DNA from: Desulfuromonadales bacterium
GTDB lineage: Bacteria; Desulfobacterota; Desulfuromonadia; Desulfuromonadales; JACZKF01
NCBI GenBank assembly: GCA_029289095.1
Contig: JARFUG010000017.1
Location: 1 to 51,085 of the forward strand
Direction of reading: 5' to 3'
Length of the DNA: 51,085 nt
Shown piece after piece: positions 9,095 through 17,011 of this stretch. Numbering within the stretch: the stretch's first letter is position 1; the number at the start of each line of letters is the position of its first letter. Below the pieces are notes generated by a model. It saw only the letters and a list, made by a program, of their open reading frames with translations, ran no database searches and had not been told where the DNA came from. A program made the translations under genes and the position numbers.

Positions 9095-9385
9095 ATGCAG
9101 TGCCAGACCGTCCTTCCCGGTACCGAGTGTACCTTCTGGTCGAAGCAGGGATGCAACTTCATCGGCAACTCCTGTCAGACCGTTGTGGATGAGTGCCAGG
9201 GTTGCGATCGTGCCGTCGAGGGGACCATCGGTCATGTCTGCTCGGTAGCGCCCTCTCCCAAGCAAAAGTGGGCCCAGGGTCTCTGCAACATGGCCACCCA
9301 CCGCAAAGTCGAAATCCAGTCGACCGAAAGCAAATCGGTCAACCCCCTCAAGGCGAGCAAGAAAGCGTCCGCCAAGAAGAAGTGA
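9095..9385 (+). CDS. PxxKW family cysteine-rich protein
   Basis: A 96-residue soluble protein with Cys at 3, 12, 20, 27, 34, 37, 49 and 64 and the signature PKQKW, followed by a Lys/Ser-rich tail (KASKKASAKKK). It matches the PxxKW cysteine-rich family known from anaerobic deltaproteobacteria. Its role is unknown; metal or cluster binding is suggested only by the Cys spacing. It is a single-gene unit with its own TTGACA promoter, an AGGAG ribosome site and a strong terminator, which suggests high independent expression. Confidence 0.88.
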   Translation: MQCQTVLPGTECTFWSKQGCNFIGNSCQTVVDECQGCDRAVEGTIGHVCSVAPSPKQKWAQGLCNMATHRKVEIQSTESKSVNPLKASKKASAKKK

Positions 9386-9403
9386 TCAGGGGATAAATCA
9401 AAT

Positions 9404-9436
9404 AAAAAAGGCAGGCGTTTCGCCTGCCTTTTTTAT
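9404..9436. terminator. Bidirectional intrinsic terminator
   Basis: A stem AAGGCAGGCG / CGCCTGCCTT with loop TTT is flanked by an A-tract and a T-tract. It lies between the convergent PxxKW and lrgB genes and can work in both directions. Confidence 0.95.
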
Positions 9437-9451
9437 TTGTATAGCAGCACG

Positions 9452-10147
9452 TCAGATGAACAGGAGAATGAGCAGCGGCAGGAGAAAGGCGGTGATCAGG
9501 CCGTTCAGGCCGATGGCCAACCCGGAGACCGCCCCGCCGAGGGGATCGACTTCGAGCATTCGCGCTGTTCCGATACCGTGTGCGGCCGTTCCGACGGCCA
9601 GCCCGACTGCGGCCGGCCTTCGTATTCCGATCAGCCGGCAGAATTCGGGTCCGCAGATCGCTCCGATACACCCCGTCAAAACGACAATGGCCGCCGTGAG
9701 AGGTGCGATTCCCCCGATCTTCTCAGCCAGTCCGATGGCAATGGGAGTGGTGACGGACTTGGGGGCCAACGACATGACGACTTCCCTGCTCCCGCCGAGA
9801 AGCCAGGCGACGCCGCCGGCCGAAAGCACTGAAGTGACTGCCCCGGCCAGAACCCCCATGAGGATCGGCCCCCTCTTTGCAAGAATCTCCTGCCGGCGGA
9901 CATAGAGTGGAAACGCCAGGGCAACGACCGAGGGACCCAGCAGAAAAAGAATGTACTGACCCCCTGCTGCGTAGTCCTCATAGGAGATGCCGCTGAGAAG
10001 CAGGATGAGGATGATGGCGCCGATGGAAAGAGCCACTGGATTGAAAAGAATGCTTCCCGTGCGCTGGTAAATCTTCTGCGCAAGAGCATACACGCCGAAG
10101 GTCACCCCGATACCGAACAGCGGGGTGGCGAAAAGTTCACTCCACAC
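9452..10147 (-). CDS. lrgB: LrgB family membrane protein, GTG start
   Basis: A 231-residue protein with about six hydrophobic segments, ending in a hydrophobic tail (LITAFLLPLLILLFI). Family features include GPSVVALAFPLY, KSVTTPIA and GTAAHGIGTARMLE. LrgB/CidB proteins pair with LrgA/CidA and are linked to murein hydrolase control, overflow-metabolite transport or holin-like activity. I place the start at a GTG that overlaps the end of lrgA by 11 bp. A GAGGAG lies six bases before it, and it begins with WSELFATPLFG as expected for the family. A longer frame from 10204 would overlap lrgA by 68 bp. Confidence 0.9.
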   Translation of the reverse strand: MWSELFATPLFGIGVTFGVYALAQKIYQRTGSILFNPVALSIGAIILILLLSGISYEDYAAGGQYILFLLGPSVVALAFPLYVRRQEILAKRGPILMGVLAGAVTSVLSAGGVAWLLGGSREVVMSLAPKSVTTPIAIGLAEKIGGIAPLTAAIVVLTGCIGAICGPEFCRLIGIRRPAAVGLAVGTAAHGIGTARMLEVDPLGGAVSGLAIGLNGLITAFLLPLLILLFI

Positions 10148-10490
10148 GTCTTTCTCCTCTTTTTTCAAGCCTCTCTTCGACCCACCCCGTGACAGCCATG
10201 ACAACGAAGGTGCTCAGGACCATGCCGGCAACGATGGGGAGCCATTCGCGCCCGATCAGATCGAAGTAGACCATCACGCCGACACCGGCGGGAACGAAGA
10301 AGAGCGCCAGGTGCGACAGCAGCAGCTCTGAGGCTTCCTTTATCCATTCCTGCCGCACGATCCCGGCGCACAGGGCCGCAAGAAGCAGTCCCATGCCGAT
10401 CACATTCCCGGGGATCGGGACGTTGAGGGTTCTGGAAGTTACTTCGCCGATAAAAAGAAACAACAGAAGAACGGCCATTCCACGAATCAT
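10137..10490 (-). CDS. lrgA: LrgA/CidA family membrane protein
   Basis: A 117-residue protein with four hydrophobic segments. The family core NVPIPGNVIGMGLL is followed by LALFFVPAGVGVMVYFDLI. It is the holin-like partner of LrgB and overlaps the lrgB start, indicating translational coupling. A GAGGAAGTG ribosome site precedes the ATG. The gene follows the TPR gene by 14 bp, so these are probably one transcript; no LytSR-type regulator is present nearby. Confidence 0.9.
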   Translation of the reverse strand: MIRGMAVLLLFLFIGEVTSRTLNVPIPGNVIGMGLLLAALCAGIVRQEWIKEASELLLSHLALFFVPAGVGVMVYFDLIGREWLPIVAGMVLSTFVVMAVTGWVEERLEKRGERRVE

Positions 10491-10504
10491 GTCACTTCCT
10501 CAAA

Positions 10505-11290
10505 TCACAGCTCGGCCTTGAGCCCCTCGATCACCGCAGCGACTTCGTCGCGGATTTCCTCCGAGCCGAGGGCATTTTCCCGCATCATGAACTCCTGGAA
10601 GAAATGGAGCGCCTCGCGAGGCTCCTCCTTGTCGAGACAGATGTTTCCAAGCGTCAGATAGGCGAAAGTGAAGCTTGGATCCAGGCGAAGAGCCTCCCTG
10701 CACTCACGCTCGGCCCCCTCAAGATCGTCGACATCATAGTACATTTCCGCCAGGTTGTAGTGGGCCTGGGCGTCTTCCGGATCGAGCTCGATCACACGGC
10801 GATACTGGCGAAGGGCCTCGTCGTTCTGCCCGCTGGCGTAGAGGGCGTCGCCGAAGGAATTGAGGGCGAAGACCGAGTCCGGTTCTATCGCAAGGGCCTT
10901 GCGATACGCTTCGAGGGCCGATTCGGTTTCTTCTCTGCTGAAATGGACCAGGCCGATGCTGACGAGGGCGTCGGCCTGCTGCGAATCGATCTGCAGGATC
11001 TGCCTATAGACATTCAGGGCTTCTTCAGGGTTGCGCGCCTCGAAAAGAGCATCTCCCAGATCGAAAAGAAGATCGATATCCTCAGGGCTGAGCTCCTTTG
11101 CGCGGCGCAGCGACGCAATCCCCTCTTCAGTCTGCCCGTTTTCGACGAGGGCCTCTCCGAGTATATGGTGGATGTCGGCGCGGTCGGGAGCGGCGCCGGC
11201 GGCCTGGCGAAAGACGCGAATGGCGCTCTTGTAATCGCCGACTTCCATAGCCTCTCGCCCCTTCACCAGGAGCTGTTCGAAATCCTGCAT
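10505..11290 (-). CDS. TPR repeat protein
   Basis: A 261-residue cytosolic protein made almost entirely of tetratricopeptide repeats, six to seven of them. Examples are ADIHHILGEALVENGQTEEG, SVFALNSFGDALYASGQNDE and AQAHYNLAEMYYDVDDLEGA. TPR proteins act as scaffolds; no partner can be named. I place the start at MQDFEQLLVKG, which has an AGGAAGAG ribosome site. An extension of 17 codons upstream runs into repeat DNA and looks noncoding. Confidence 0.88.
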   Translation of the reverse strand: MQDFEQLLVKGREAMEVGDYKSAIRVFRQAAGAAPDRADIHHILGEALVENGQTEEGIASLRRAKELSPEDIDLLFDLGDALFEARNPEEALNVYRQILQIDSQQADALVSIGLVHFSREETESALEAYRKALAIEPDSVFALNSFGDALYASGQNDEALRQYRRVIELDPEDAQAHYNLAEMYYDVDDLEGAERECREALRLDPSFTFAYLTLGNICLDKEEPREALHFFQEFMMRENALGSEEIRDEVAAVIEGLKAEL

Positions 11291-11321
11291 TGTTCTCTTC
11301 CTTTCATAAATGCGGTCCCGG

Positions 11322-11370
11322 GTCCCAAGTTGAAAGTCCAAGTCCGAGATCTAACCTGAGACTTGGGATC
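11322..11370. repeat. Degenerate heptad/inverted repeat between two genes
   Basis: GTCCCAA, GTTGAAA, GTCCAAG and TCCGAGA read as loose 7-bp units, and ACTTGGGA near the other end is an inverted copy of TCCCAAGT (8-bp arms). It fills the gap between the DUF512 gene and the TPR gene, and could fold when transcribed but lacks a T-tract. Confidence 0.5.
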
Positions 11371-11378
11371 TTTTCCTT

Positions 11379-12773
11379 TTACTCGTTTTCCAGCGCCTCC
11401 AGCGCCTCCAGCAGGCCGAAGGGGGAACTTTCGACGACAACGGCGGCAACGCCCAGCTTTCGACCAAGATCCTCGACGGTCATATCGTCGAGAAAAACCT
11501 GCTCTCCCTCCCGAAGCACAACGTCGGGGACGAGAAGAATCGGGGTGTTGAGTTTTCCCTGGAGTTGCTCGACGACGTCCCTGCCGGTCAGGAGCCCCGC
11601 AACGCTCACGTGGCCGCCGAAGAAAAGGTTTCGAATTCGGTGCACATCGATCCGGACAGAGGTGCGAGCTGAGAGCGCCTTTGCAAAGGAGTCCAGCTCA
11701 TTCGCGAACGACGCTCCCGTAAAGACCGAAACGGGTGCAGTGCGAAGGGGGGTCGCCTCCCGCAATGCATCCGCGGCCTGCGCACGGAACTGCGGGATCA
11801 TGCCGACGCCGTTTTCGATCTGCGGCAGATCCTCATAGGCCTCCAGGGGAGGAAAATGAACGGCGCCCTTGAGATAGAGTTCGTCGGCGGCGAAGACGAA
11901 ACGGCTGGCGCCCTCGGCCAGAAACCGCTCCTGGTAGCCGTGAATGATGTCGATGGTGGCAGCCGCCTCTTCGCGACTGGGTATGCGCAGCTCCGGGAGT
12001 CTCTGACGGTATCCGGTCAACCCCACGGGAACGACCGCCAGGGACCGCACCTGCGGGAAGAGCGCGTGCAGATCTTCGACCGTGCGCCGGAGATGATCTG
12101 CATCGTTGATCCCGGGGCAGAGAACGACCTGGGTATGGATGGCGATCCCTGCGGCGGCCAGCCGCCGAAGAAGCTCGAGGATGGAGGGGGCGCTTCGCCC
12201 CAGAAGCCTCTCGCGAAGCTGATCGTCCGTTGCGTGCACCGATACGTAGATGGGGGAGAGACGCTGCTCGATGATGCGTGCGATCTCCTCCTCCCCGATA
12301 TTGGTCAGCGTTACATAAGCGCCGTAGAGGAAGGAGAAGCGGTAATCCTCGTCTTTGATATAGAGGGTGCGCCGCATCCCCCTGGGGAGCTGGTGCACAA
12401 AGCAGAACAGGCAGTTGTTGCCGCATTGCGTCGGTTCGGGGTGAGGGAAATGGAGTCCGAGAGGTTCGGCGGCATCTTTTTCGAACTCCAGGTCCCACAG
12501 TTCACCGTTTTTTTTCTCGACCTCGAGAAGAAGTTGCTCCTCAGCGCCGGCGAGCTCCATGTCAACGAGATCGCGGATGGGACGCCCGTTTGCGGACAGG
12601 ATGCGGTCCCCCGCTTGGAGATCGAGTTCTTCACCGATACTTCCGGGATCTACGGCGAGGATTTCAAGCACGCTCAGGCCCTCCTCCTGCGCAACCGGAT
12701 GATGACTCGCGACTGCACCCTCCGGCCTTGCGAAGGAGCGTTTGATCGATGCGCCGGCGAAGGCCTCTGACAT
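11379..12773 (-). CDS. PDZ and radical SAM protein (DUF512 family)
   Basis: A 464-residue protein. Residues 30-100 resemble a PDZ domain (DPGSIGEELDLQAGDRILSA). A radical SAM-type region follows, with Cys117, Cys121 and Cys124 in CGNNCLFCF, then a DUF512 domain (GLTGYRQRLPELRIPSREEA) and a C-terminal region with LFFGGHVSVAGLLTGRD. Family members are annotated as putative FeS oxidoreductases; no reaction is established that I know of. The ribosome site is weak, so the start is the least certain part. It lies downstream of hfq but separated from it by a terminator-like hairpin. Confidence 0.85.
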   Translation of the reverse strand: MSEAFAGASIKRSFARPEGAVASHHPVAQEEGLSVLEILAVDPGSIGEELDLQAGDRILSANGRPIRDLVDMELAGAEEQLLLEVEKKNGELWDLEFEKDAAEPLGLHFPHPEPTQCGNNCLFCFVHQLPRGMRRTLYIKDEDYRFSFLYGAYVTLTNIGEEEIARIIEQRLSPIYVSVHATDDQLRERLLGRSAPSILELLRRLAAAGIAIHTQVVLCPGINDADHLRRTVEDLHALFPQVRSLAVVPVGLTGYRQRLPELRIPSREEAAATIDIIHGYQERFLAEGASRFVFAADELYLKGAVHFPPLEAYEDLPQIENGVGMIPQFRAQAADALREATPLRTAPVSVFTGASFANELDSFAKALSARTSVRIDVHRIRNLFFGGHVSVAGLLTGRDVVEQLQGKLNTPILLVPDVVLREGEQVFLDDMTVEDLGRKLGVAAVVVESSPFGLLEALEALENE

Positions 12774-12838
12774 GGTCCATTGTCTTCAGGCGTCCAGGAA
12801 AACTGGGGGTTCGAAAGGAGTGCGGGAGAAAAGACAAA

Positions 12839-12869
12839 TGTCCCCGGAGGCAACCTGCCGCCGGGGACA
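12839..12869 (-). terminator. Hairpin terminator downstream of hfq
   Basis: Nine-bp arms (TGTCCCCGG / CCGGGGACA) around a 13-base loop lie 33 bp after the hfq stop. On the minus strand the stem is followed by the T-rich ATTTGTCTTTT. It is a likely end for the mutL-miaA-hfq transcript. Confidence 0.7.
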
Positions 12870-12902
12870 CTGTTGGATCGGAAAGAGACCGTTGCTGCGG
12901 CC

Positions 12903-13136
12903 TTATTCCCTGCTGCCGTGCAGACGAAAGGAACCGTCCGCCGAGGTGATGGAAGAAATGGCATGCTTGTAGAGCAGGATATCACCGCCGCTTTCGATCA
13001 GCACGCAAAAGCTGTCGAACGATTTGATGTACCCCTCAAGCTTCTCCCCCGACATCATCACGACGGTGACGCGTACCCTTTCCTTGCGGGCCTGATTGAG
13101 ATACTGATCCTGGATGTTGAATGGGGTTTTAGCCAT
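12903..13136 (-). CDS. hfq: RNA-binding protein Hfq
   Basis: A 77-residue Sm-like hexameric RNA chaperone. It shows NIQDQYLNQARKERVRVTV, the Sm1 core GYIKSFDSFCVLIE, and the Sm2 motif YKHAIS. The tail is short (about ten residues after SITSADGS), unlike the long C-terminus of the E. coli protein. The start is decided by an AGGAG six bases upstream; an 11-codon upstream extension would lie inside miaA. It overlaps the end of miaA by 8 bp, indicating coupling. The mutL-miaA-hfq order is the same as in enterobacteria. Confidence 0.95.
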   Translation of the reverse strand: MAKTPFNIQDQYLNQARKERVRVTVVMMSGEKLEGYIKSFDSFCVLIESGGDILLYKHAISSITSADGSFRLHGSRE

Positions 13137-14070
13137 GGCCGCTCCTTTGATCACGCATAAAATTTTCAATCAACGGATGGATTTTATCAGACTCCTCCAA
13201 GGAATCAAGCCAAAACATTTCCTTTACTTTCGTGAACCAGGTGATTTGCCGTTTGGCGTAACGACGCGTATTGCGCTGAATTAACTCGACCATTTCCGTC
13301 ATATCGATCTCACCCTGCAGATGCCGGATCGCCTCCTGGTAACCGATGGTGCGTAGCCCTTTGCAATCAGGGGGAAACCCTCGGGAAAGAAGCGAACGTG
13401 TCTCGTCGAGGAGTCCGTCGGCGACCATCCCCTCGACGCGGCGGTCGATCCGCCGGTAGAGTTCGTCACGCTGCGGAGCGATCCCGAACCACAACGTGCG
13501 GAAAGGGCGTTCCCCGAAGGCATGTTCATGCTGCAGTTCGGAGAGCCGCTCCCCTGTCAGAGTCCATACCTCGAGGCCGCGCACGATCCGCACCAGATCT
13601 CTCGGCGCAAGGCGTTCAGCCAGTACGGGGTCGACCTCCTTTAAACGCAGGTGCAACGTCCCCTCCCCCAGTGCGGTCTCCGTCTCGAGCAGAGACCTCC
13701 TCAACCCCGGGTCGGCAGGGGGAGCCTGCACGAGCCCCTCGGTGAGGATTCGAATGTACAGTCCCGTACCGCCGACCACCAGCGGCAGAGCGCCGCGGCG
13801 GTGGATCTGCTCGGCGAGCATCCTTCCCGTGCGGGCGAAATCGGCAGCCGTAAAGAGCTCGTCGGGCTCTACGACATCGATCAGGTGATGCTTTACCTTC
13901 GACAACTCATGGGCGCTCGGCTTGGCGGTGCCGATGTCCATGCCACGATAGACCTGGCGCGAATCGGCGGAGATCACTTCAACGTTCAAGCGGGCGGCGA
14001 GGCGCACCGCCAGGGCCGTCTTGCCCGAGGCGGTCGGACCTGCAATGATGACAAGGGGAATACTGGTCAT
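13129..14070 (-). CDS. miaA: tRNA dimethylallyltransferase
   Basis: A 313-residue cytosolic enzyme that transfers a dimethylallyl group to N6 of A37 in tRNAs reading UNN codons. The P-loop GPTASGKTALA is at the N-terminus, followed by SADSRQVYRGMDIGTAKP, HHLIDVVEPDE, VGGTGLYI, and the C-terminal RNTRRYAKRQITWF tRNA-contact motif. The length is normal for the family. It is 8 bp from mutL and overlaps hfq, so the three genes form one unit. No strong ribosome site precedes the ATG, consistent with coupling to mutL. Confidence 0.96.
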   Translation of the reverse strand: MTSIPLVIIAGPTASGKTALAVRLAARLNVEVISADSRQVYRGMDIGTAKPSAHELSKVKHHLIDVVEPDELFTAADFARTGRMLAEQIHRRGALPLVVGGTGLYIRILTEGLVQAPPADPGLRRSLLETETALGEGTLHLRLKEVDPVLAERLAPRDLVRIVRGLEVWTLTGERLSELQHEHAFGERPFRTLWFGIAPQRDELYRRIDRRVEGMVADGLLDETRSLLSRGFPPDCKGLRTIGYQEAIRHLQGEIDMTEMVELIQRNTRRYAKRQITWFTKVKEMFWLDSLEESDKIHPLIENFMRDQRSGHG

Positions 14071-14078
14071 GGAGAGTT

Positions 14079-15890
14079 TTACGTTCGGCGAAACATGCGC
14101 TCGATTTCGGCGATGCCGATCCGCTTGACGACGGGGCGGCCGTGCGGGCAGTTTCCACCGAAGTCGACTGTGTCGAGTTCGGACAGAAGGGCGCTCATCT
14201 GAGGGATCGCCAGGGGCTGGTTGGCGCGAACCACCCGGTGACAGGCGATGCGGATCAGGACCTGTTCGATCGCCTCATCGAGTCGAGACGATTTCTCGAT
14301 CGCTGAAAGATCCTCTGCCACATCGCGCAACAGCCGTTCGGCGTCATGTGTTTCGATCAGAATACGCGGAACTGTTTTAAGTGCGAAGGTCCGGCCGCCG
14401 AACGGCTCCAGTTCGAACCCGAGCCGCGAAAGCTCCTCCCTGTGCCGCTCCAGGCTCTGCGCCTGGCTGTGATCGAACTCGATCACCAGAGGAAAAAGCA
14501 GCCCCTGCCGTTCCAACATCCCCTGACCGTACTGGCTGCGCAGGCGTTCGAAACCGATGCGCTCGTGCGCGGCGTGCTGATCGATGAGGAGCAGATCGTC
14601 GCCGTCCTGCGCAAGGATATAGCTGCCCCTGAACTGTCCGATCACTCGCAGAGACGAAAAAAAAGGGACCGGCCTTTCTGCGACCATCTTTTCAGAAGAG
14701 GCTTCCTGCATCGTGTTCGACGGGCCGATCCCGGCGGAAGGGAGCCGCTCCAGGGCAGTTCGGGCGTAGCTCTGAAGCGCCTCCTGGATCTGCAGGCGAC
14801 GCTCGTTCTGAGGACTGGTCTGCGATGACGGGGGGTTCTCAGCGCAAGGAGCGGACGGCCGCGAGACTTGCGCCTCCACACGAGGAGACGCCACCCAGGA
14901 CGAAGGACGCAGGACCCTGCGGACCGACTCGACGATGAAATCGTGCACCCGCCCCTGGTCCCGGAAGCGAACTTCGTGCTTGGTTGGATGGACGTTCACG
15001 TCGACCATCTCCGGATCGATGTCCAAAAACAGGACGGTGACTGGATAGCGCCCCTTTTCCAGAAGGTGACGATACCCTTCCAGAACGGCATGCTGAATCA
15101 CCCGGTCCCGTATGTAGCGACCATTAATATAGGCATACATCGAAGCCGAGGAGGAACGATTTGCCTGCGGCGGCCCTACGAGGCCCCGCAGCGAAATCCC
15201 TTCTGCGTGAAAATCGATTTCGAGGAGTTCGCGGGCAAGAGGGCGTCCGAGAAGTCCGGCGACTCTCTGCCGCAGGCCCTCTTCAGGATAGACCTCCAGC
15301 AGAGTGCGACCGTCGCTGATGAGACCGAAACGGACCTCGGGGCGCGCCACGGCCATGCGGGTGACAACGTCGGCAATGTGGCCGAGTTCGGTATCGTCCT
15401 TGCGAAGAAATTTGCGGCGCGCTGGAGTATTGAAGAAAAGATCGCTCACCTCGACGCACGTCCCGCGGGGCATGCCAACGGCGACGCTCTTCTTCACTCC
15501 CCCCCCTTCGGCACAGATCTCCCATCCCTCCAGGGAGTCGACCGTGCGGCTGCGCACGCACAGCCGGGAAACGGAAGCGATGGACGGAAGAGCCTCGCCC
15601 CGGAATCCAAGAGTACGCAGGCGAAAGAGATCCTCGTCCGTCCGGATCTTGCTGGTGGCGTGCCTCTCGAGGCAGAGAAAGAGATCGTCTCGGCCCATGC
15701 CGCACCCGTCGTCGACCACGCGGATGAGACGCTTGCCACCTCGGGAAACCTCGATGCGGATCTGTTTTGCACCGGCATCCAGGGCATTCTCGAGCAGTTC
15801 TTTCGCCACTGAAGCGGGGCGCTCGACGACCTCACCGGCGGCTATCTTGTTGCACAGCTCTTCAGGAAGGATACGAATAATCGATTTCAT
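14079..15890 (-). CDS. mutL: DNA mismatch repair protein MutL
   Basis: A 603-residue GHKL ATPase that links MutS to downstream repair steps. The N-terminal ATPase domain carries ELLENALDAGA, DDGCGM (60-65) and GFRGEAL; the transducer domain runs to about 330. A Pro/Ser-rich linker spans about 330-410. The C-terminal dimerisation domain holds the endonuclease motif DQHAAHERIGFE (437-448, form DQHA-x2-E-x4-E), so this MutL should nick DNA itself, as in bacteria without MutH. It is the first gene of mutL-miaA-hfq. No clear ribosome site precedes the ATG. Confidence 0.97.
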   Translation of the reverse strand: MKSIIRILPEELCNKIAAGEVVERPASVAKELLENALDAGAKQIRIEVSRGGKRLIRVVDDGCGMGRDDLFLCLERHATSKIRTDEDLFRLRTLGFRGEALPSIASVSRLCVRSRTVDSLEGWEICAEGGGVKKSVAVGMPRGTCVEVSDLFFNTPARRKFLRKDDTELGHIADVVTRMAVARPEVRFGLISDGRTLLEVYPEEGLRQRVAGLLGRPLARELLEIDFHAEGISLRGLVGPPQANRSSSASMYAYINGRYIRDRVIQHAVLEGYRHLLEKGRYPVTVLFLDIDPEMVDVNVHPTKHEVRFRDQGRVHDFIVESVRRVLRPSSWVASPRVEAQVSRPSAPCAENPPSSQTSPQNERRLQIQEALQSYARTALERLPSAGIGPSNTMQEASSEKMVAERPVPFFSSLRVIGQFRGSYILAQDGDDLLLIDQHAAHERIGFERLRSQYGQGMLERQGLLFPLVIEFDHSQAQSLERHREELSRLGFELEPFGGRTFALKTVPRILIETHDAERLLRDVAEDLSAIEKSSRLDEAIEQVLIRIACHRVVRANQPLAIPQMSALLSELDTVDFGGNCPHGRPVVKRIGIAEIERMFRRT

Positions 15891-15907
15891 CGCTTAATCG
15901 GTCAGGC

Positions 15908-15980
15908 GTGAGGAATCGGGAAAGAGGAGTAAAAGCAAAAGGATTGCCACAAAAAATTTCCCCTCCCCTCACTCCTCCAC
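15908..15980. repeat. Two-armed heptad repeat remnant
   Basis: A purine arm (GTGAGGA, ATCGGGA, AAGAGGA, GTAAAAG) is followed about 22 bp later by a pyrimidine arm (CCCCTCC, CCTCACT, CCTCCAC). The layout mirrors the better-preserved pair beside pyrD (26089-26160), but the arms are more degenerate. It lies in the gap upstream of mutL. Confidence 0.5.
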
Positions 15981-16005
15981 TGGCAGGACAACTCAGGGAT
16001 TCAGG

Positions 16006-16032
16006 AAAAACAACGGCCGGTCGAGCCGGCCG
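16006..16032 (-). terminator. Intrinsic terminator of the ExeA-like gene
   Basis: A 7-bp GC-rich stem (CGGCCGG / CCGGCCG) with loop TCGAG. On the minus strand it is followed by TTGTTTTT. It lies 34 bp after the stop of the ATPase gene. Confidence 0.85.
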
Positions 16033-16066
16033 GGATTGGTGAATCTTCTTCTTATTCCTCACGGAC

Positions 16067-17002
16067 TCAGATCGGATCGAGGCGCCCGAGCAGATCGTCG
16101 ATCTCATCGCGCACCTCGTCACGCTCCTTGGGGCGGATATCGCCAAAATCGTCAGGAAGTTCGTCGATGGGAGGGGATTTCGGAATGCTCTGCAAAAGCC
16201 CGAGATCGCCTGCGACTGCGTAGACCATCTTCGCATTGGCGCCGGAAAGTTTGAGCATGTACGCCTCGAAGAGGCAGTTGTCGCAGATCGTATTGATGAG
16301 GCGGGGCACCCCTCCGGAGTACCGATGAATGGCCGGAATGCTGTCTTCGCTGAAAAGCATCTTCTTGGAACCGGCGATACGCAGACGGTGGTGGATATAC
16401 GCGCGGGTGATCTCCGGGTCGAGCGACTGAAGGTGAACCTTGACCGCGACCCGCTGGGCGAGAGGCTCATCGAGCCGCAGACAGTCTTCTAGCTCGGGAA
16501 GACCGAAAAAAACGATGTTGAGGAGCTTCTTCTCGGGAAGCTCCAGGTTGAGAAGACCGCGGAACTCCTCCATCAGCCCCCGGCTCTGCAGCATCTGAGC
16601 TTCATCGATGAGAACGACGGCGCGCCGCCCGGACGCTTCGATGGCGAGCAGTCGATCATAGAGCTGGCGCAACAGAATTAGACGGTCTTCCGCAGGGTGT
16701 TCGACCCCAAGCTGCATGGCGATGCGGCTGAGAATCCATTCAGGAGTGACTCCCGAATGCAGCATAACCAAGAGGGAGGATTCGTAGCGGTCGTCGGGAA
16801 GATTGTCCAGCAATCGTCTGGCGAGGGTCGTCTTGCCGGTGCCGATCCCTCCGCAAAGGACAGCGAGCCCCTTGTCGGAATCGATGGCGAACATCAGGCG
16901 CGTGAGCGCCCTGTCGTGTTGTACGGTGTTGAAGTAGAACTGTGCGTTCGGGGCGTTTGAAAAAGGCTCCCGAAGGAGTCCAAAGTGATCGAGATAGCTC
17001 AT
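16067..17002 (-). CDS. ExeA-like AAA ATPase
   Basis: A 311-residue ATPase of the ExeA/general-secretion type. It begins with the family hallmark YLDHFGLLREPFSNAPNAQF, then Walker A GGIGTGKTT (51-59) and Walker B VVLIDEAQ (129-136), with a sensor region near FFGLPELEDCL and GGVPRLINTICD. No peptidoglycan-binding domain or membrane segment is seen, so it is a soluble form; ExeA itself is longer and membrane-bound. The C-terminal 50 residues are acidic and unique. It sits 9 bp after the TPR gene in one transcript. A role in envelope assembly, pilus or exopolysaccharide export is a family-level guess. Confidence 0.85.
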   Translation of the reverse strand: MSYLDHFGLLREPFSNAPNAQFYFNTVQHDRALTRLMFAIDSDKGLAVLCGGIGTGKTTLARRLLDNLPDDRYESSLLVMLHSGVTPEWILSRIAMQLGVEHPAEDRLILLRQLYDRLLAIEASGRRAVVLIDEAQMLQSRGLMEEFRGLLNLELPEKKLLNIVFFGLPELEDCLRLDEPLAQRVAVKVHLQSLDPEITRAYIHHRLRIAGSKKMLFSEDSIPAIHRYSGGVPRLINTICDNCLFEAYMLKLSGANAKMVYAVAGDLGLLQSIPKSPPIDELPDDFGDIRPKERDEVRDEIDDLLGRLDPI

Positions 17003-17011
17003 GTCAACCCC

